64,000 nucleotides of DNA, from NCBI RefSeq assembly GCF_009379765.1, contig NZ_WHTD01000009.1, positions 27,929-91,928 on the forward strand, read 5' to 3'. The DNA comes from Actinophytocola sp. (GTDB lineage Bacteria > Actinomycetota > Actinomycetes > Mycobacteriales > Pseudonocardiaceae). Below, one piece after another: positions 61,044 through 64,000 of the stretch. The notes under the pieces were generated by a model, which saw only the letters and a program-made list of their open reading frames with translations, ran no database searches and was not told the DNA's origin. Position 1 is the stretch's first letter; each line of letters begins with the position of its first letter. The position numbers were made by a program, and so were the translations under genes.

Positions 61044-61235
61044 CCCATCCTCCAGGCACGACTTGATCGCCTCACGGCGATCGCTCCTGACCGGGATGCG
61101 GTGGGCGGCCTCGTGAGGCGGTGAAATAAAAGGGGGTTGATCAATCACGCTACGCCGGCGGATAGGACCGGCAATCGTCCGAACAGGGAGTGACCATCCG
61201 TGGAGCACCCACAGACGGTGGACATACGTATCAAC
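60880..61235 (-). repeat. Copy B of the inverted duplication
   Basis: The reverse strand matches 54645-54990 from GTCTGTGGGTG through the RBS into the coding start. Together the copies bracket 54.6-61.2 kb in inverted orientation. Similarity is high but not identical, so the duplication is old or the copies came from related sources. Confidence 0.65.
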
Positions 61236-61788
61236 GGATCGTGATATCTAGTCGCAGACTGTGAGGCTTTCGGCCGCTGTCACTCGAATGCGGATTACTC
61301 CGCGTCACGCCATGGGATAGCTGTCTCACGGGTCAGCACATGGCAGCGATTCCGACAACGCCCTTGGTGGCTTCGTCCTATGTCCGTCCTACGGCGACAG
61401 TGAGCCGATCCGGCTCGAGTACGGTGTTGTCGCCTCAACGGGTGACCGGCGTACCCGGACGTGGCGAGACCCCGCCAGAACCCGTCAACAACTGCGTCGG
61501 AAGCTGCAGATCACATCGTCCCCGTTCACGCGGGGCTGTTCCCAGCGCGTCGGTTTCGCCAACCTTTGCCGCATGCGTCCCGCGCCCGCAGGGGTGTTTC
61601 GTTGCGCCACGCCCCGGTGACCCACTTGCCGAACGTCGTGGCGGACGGCGGATGGTCTCGAGACCTGCCCGGACAAGCTGCTACCGACCGCGCTTCCGTA
61701 GCTCTTGCAAGACCGACTTCCGGCTGAGTCGTCTCAATGAGCGACAGGTGCAGACCAACCTGATCTGCGATGCGGGGTTGGCTTCTGT
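61236..61788. other. No gene recognised
   Basis: Open frames on both strands lack start signals and protein-like sequence. The first 100 bases are relatively AT-rich (ACGTATCAACGGATCGTGAT at 61226) and may be promoter DNA for copy B. Confidence 0.35.
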
Positions 61789-63883
61789 TCAGCGGAAGTC
61801 GCGGGACTTGTGGGCGGTGTGGAGGTCGAGGGGTTCGAGTTTGTCGGCGTTGAGGCTGCATACGCCGTGGTTGTTCTGGAGGGTGCCGCGGATGAGGAGG
61901 GCGGTGGCTTCGCGGGCGAGGCGCCGGTAGCGGGTCCACAGGCCTGGTGAGCAGACGACGTTGAGCATGCCGGTCTCGTCCTCGAGGTTGAGGAACGTGA
62001 TGCCGCCCGCGGTGGCAGGCCGTTGGCGGTGGGTGACGGCCCCACCGACCAGGATGCGGGTGCCGTCCGGGACGTCGGGAACGGCGGCGGTGGGCAGCGC
62101 ACCGAGCTGGTCGAGGTGGTGGCGGAGGAACTCGACGGGGTGCCGGTCCGGGGTGATGCCGGTGGCCCACACGTCGGCGACGGCGACCTCGAGCGCGCTC
62201 ATCCCGGGCAGGGACGGCGCGTGGCCGGCGGTGGTCGTGCCGGGCAGGAACCGCGGCCGGTCGCGGGCCACGGCGCCCGCGGTCCACAGGGCTTGGCGGC
62301 GGTCCGGGCCGAAGCCGGTGAAGGCGCCGCTGGTGGCGAGGGCCTCCAACTGTGGCTCGGTGAGGGTCACGCGGCGGCCGATGTCGACCATGTCCCGGTA
62401 GGGGCCGCCGCGCTCGCGTTCCTCGACCAGGGCTTGGGTGGGGTCGTCGCCGAGGGTGCGGACGCTGCCGAGTCCCAGGCGGACGGCGACGCGGCCGGTG
62501 CTGTCCGGGTCGGGTTCGAGGGTGGCGTGGGCGAGGCTCTTGTTGATGTCCGGGCGGTGGATTACGACGCCGTGCCGGCGGGCGTCGGCGACCAACGATT
62601 GGGGTGAGTAGAAGCCCATCGGTTGGGCGCGGAGCAGGCCGGCGCAGAACGCGGCCGGGTGGTACAGCTTCAGGTAGGCGCTCGCGTAGACGAGCAGGGC
62701 GAAGCTCATGGAGTGGGCTTCGGGGAAGCCGTAGCCGGAGAAGGCTTCGATCTGGCCGTAGATCGTGTCCGCCAGCGGGCAGGTGATCCCGTTGGTGGCG
62801 GCACCGGTGTAGAAGCGGTCGCGGAGGCGTTCCATCTTCGCGCGGGACCGTTTGGCGCCCATCGCGCGGCGGAGTTGGTCGGCCTCGGACGGGGTGAAGT
62901 CGGCGACGTCGATGGCGATCTGCATGACCTGTTCCTGGAACAGCGGCACCCCCAGGGTGCGGTCCAACGCACCGGCCAACAAAGGGGTGGGCGTGCTGCC
63001 AGGACTGGCCGTTGCGGCGGCGAGTGTAGGGGTGCACCGAGCCACCCTGGATCGGGCCCGGCCGGATCAGCGCGACCTCGACGACCAGGTCGTAGAACAC
63101 GCGCGGCCGCAACCGCGGCAGCGTGCCGAGCTGGGCCCGACTCTCCACTTGGAACACGCCGACCGCGTCCGCCGCGCACAGCATGTCGTACACCGCCGGG
63201 TCGGCGAGGTCGAGCGTCGCGATGTCGACCTCCACACCCTCGTGCTCGCGAACGAGGTCGACGGCGTAGTGGATCGCCGACAGCATCCCGAGCCCGAGCA
63301 GGTCGAACTTCACCAGACCGATCGCCGCGCAGTCGTCCTTGTCCCACTGCAACACCGTCCGGTCCGCCATGCGCGCATGCTCCACCGGCACCACCTCCGA
63401 CAGCGGCCGGTCGCAGATCACCATCCCGCCCGAATGGATCCCCAGATGCCGCGGCGCGTCACCGATCTGGTGCGCCAACTCCACCACATCGGGCGGAATC
63501 GGGTGCTCCTCACCGGCCGCGACCGTCGCGACCAGGCCCCACCGGTCGACCTGCCGCGCCCACGCATCCTGCTGCCCCAACGAGTACCCGAGCGCCTTGG
63601 CCATGTCCCGGACCGCCGACCGGGCCCGGTAGGTGATCACATTGGCGACCTGCGCGGCGTGGCGGCGGCCGTGCTTGGCGTAGACGTACTGGATGGCCTC
63701 CTCCCGGCGGTCGGACTCGATGTCCACATCAATATCGGGCGGCCCGTCCCGCTCCGGTGCCAGGAACCGCTCGAACAACAACCCCCACTTCACCGGGTCC
63801 GCGTTGGTGATCCCCAGCGCGTAGCAGACCGCCGAGTTCGCCGCCGACCCACGCCCCTGAGCGAGGATGTCGCTGCGGCGGCA
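61789..63883 (-). pseudogene. dnaE2: Error-prone DNA polymerase DnaE2, interrupted and frameshifted
   Basis: Reading left, ILAQGRGSAANSAVCYALGI and GPPDIDVDIESDRREEAIQY carry the polymerase acidic residues; VKFDLLGLGMLSAIHYAVDL and QVESRAQLGTLPRLRP follow. Near 62975 the frame breaks: HPYTRRRNGQSWQHAHP continues one base later as LLAGALDRTLGVPLFQEQVM. The rest (FSGYGFPEAHSMSFALLVYA, an OB-fold region, end HTAHKSRDFR) is intact. The PHP domain and everything before CRRSDIL are absent; the match ends abruptly at 63883. DnaE2 does damage-induced mutagenic synthesis with ImuA/ImuB; this copy cannot be functional unless the frameshift is an error and the 5' part is restored. Confidence 0.85.
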
Positions 63884-64000
63884 GGGCGATGCGCAAAGTC
63901 GTTTTGCGAGGTCAGTCGTGTTGTGAGTGATTCATCCACTTGGTCGGGTGCGTGTGGTGGCTGTCGGTCGTGAGTTCAGGTGCCACTGACTGGTTGCCAC
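63884..64000. mobile_element. Probable end of an insertion sequence in dnaE2
   Basis: Immediately where dnaE2 similarity stops, unrelated sequence begins GGGCGATGCGCAAAGTCGTT, containing the inverted pair CGCAAA/TTTGCG, as at the tip of an insertion sequence. The rest lies beyond the window, so the family cannot be named and no target duplication can be seen. Confidence 0.45.

Noticed and set aside
61829..61850. GGGGTTCGAGT sequence as an attR candidate
   Set aside because: The match to the tRNA-Lys T-arm is only about 11 bases and lies inside conserved dnaE2 coding sequence.

Overview
The window is high-GC actinomycete DNA. An orn next to tRNA-His, an LdtMt2-type L,D-transpeptidase lipoprotein, SARP/BTAD-type regulators and an ImuC-type dnaE2 fit the Pseudonocardiaceae or a related family; the genus is an inference I cannot confirm without a search.

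Layout. (1) 1-5154 is core chromosome: a decayed ferredoxin-reductase pseudogene, a small conserved protein, a glutamate-cysteine-ligase-family enzyme, oligoribonuclease, tRNA-His and an L,D-transpeptidase. (2) 5155 to at least 49290 is an integrative and conjugative element (ICE) in tRNA-Lys(CTT). A leftward, translationally coupled series of genes (15933 to 5161) carries two methyltransferase-like proteins, a recombinase-domain protein, a C5-cytosine methyltransferase, a PP-loop protein, a queuosine-precursor (YhhQ/VUT) transporter, a DpdA-like 7-deazaguanine transglycosylase, two beta-class N4/N6 methyltransferases, an excisionase and the integrase. A sigma-like regulator (16476-17495) separates it from a rightward type IV secretion operon: pilin-like protein, VirB6-like, PrgI/VirB3-like, VirB4, VirD4/TraG, a replication-relaxation protein (candidate relaxase) and a VirB1-like lytic transglycosylase/NlpC-P60 enzyme. 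A reversed DUF3644 gene interrupts this operon. Next come an N6-methylase, an ArdC antirestriction protein, an element-borne DNA sliding clamp and two conserved hypotheticals, then a full Tad/Flp pilus locus (36281-49290) with a membrane LysM-BTAD regulator, TadE/G pseudopilins, Flp pilin, TadC, TadB, TadA, a TadZ-like ATPase, CpaB-like SAF protein, two secreted proteins and a prepilin peptidase.

(3) 49300-54640 is a scrapyard: a two-and-a-half-repeat type I-E-like CRISPR remnant fused to a frame-broken WD40 gene, an AlbA_2/Schlafen-type gene, remnants of a transposon coiled-coil protein and a tyrosine recombinase, a Nudix hydrolase, a glycosyltransferase pseudogene and a SLOG/LOG fragment. 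(4) 54640-61240 holds an unrecognised operon of coupled small proteins, a frameshifted lipoprotein, an HNH protein and a cytochrome P450 followed by a small collagen-like protein; it is bracketed by inverted copies of one promoter-plus-small-gene unit. (5) 61789-63883 is dnaE2, broken by an internal frameshift and cut at its 5' side by what looks like an insertion-sequence end.

How it may work together: the element seems built to survive transfer into restricting hosts. Methyltransferases and a predicted preQ0-type base modification could mark its DNA, ArdC could protect incoming single strands, the sliding clamp could help copying, and T4SS plus Tad pilus could give transfer and surface contact. 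Shared upstream boxes (39 bp at 15967 and 17384; 16 bp plus 9 bp at 32254-32294 and 35082-35122) suggest coordinated control. No copy of the tRNA-Lys 3' end was found on the right, so the right boundary is not defined.
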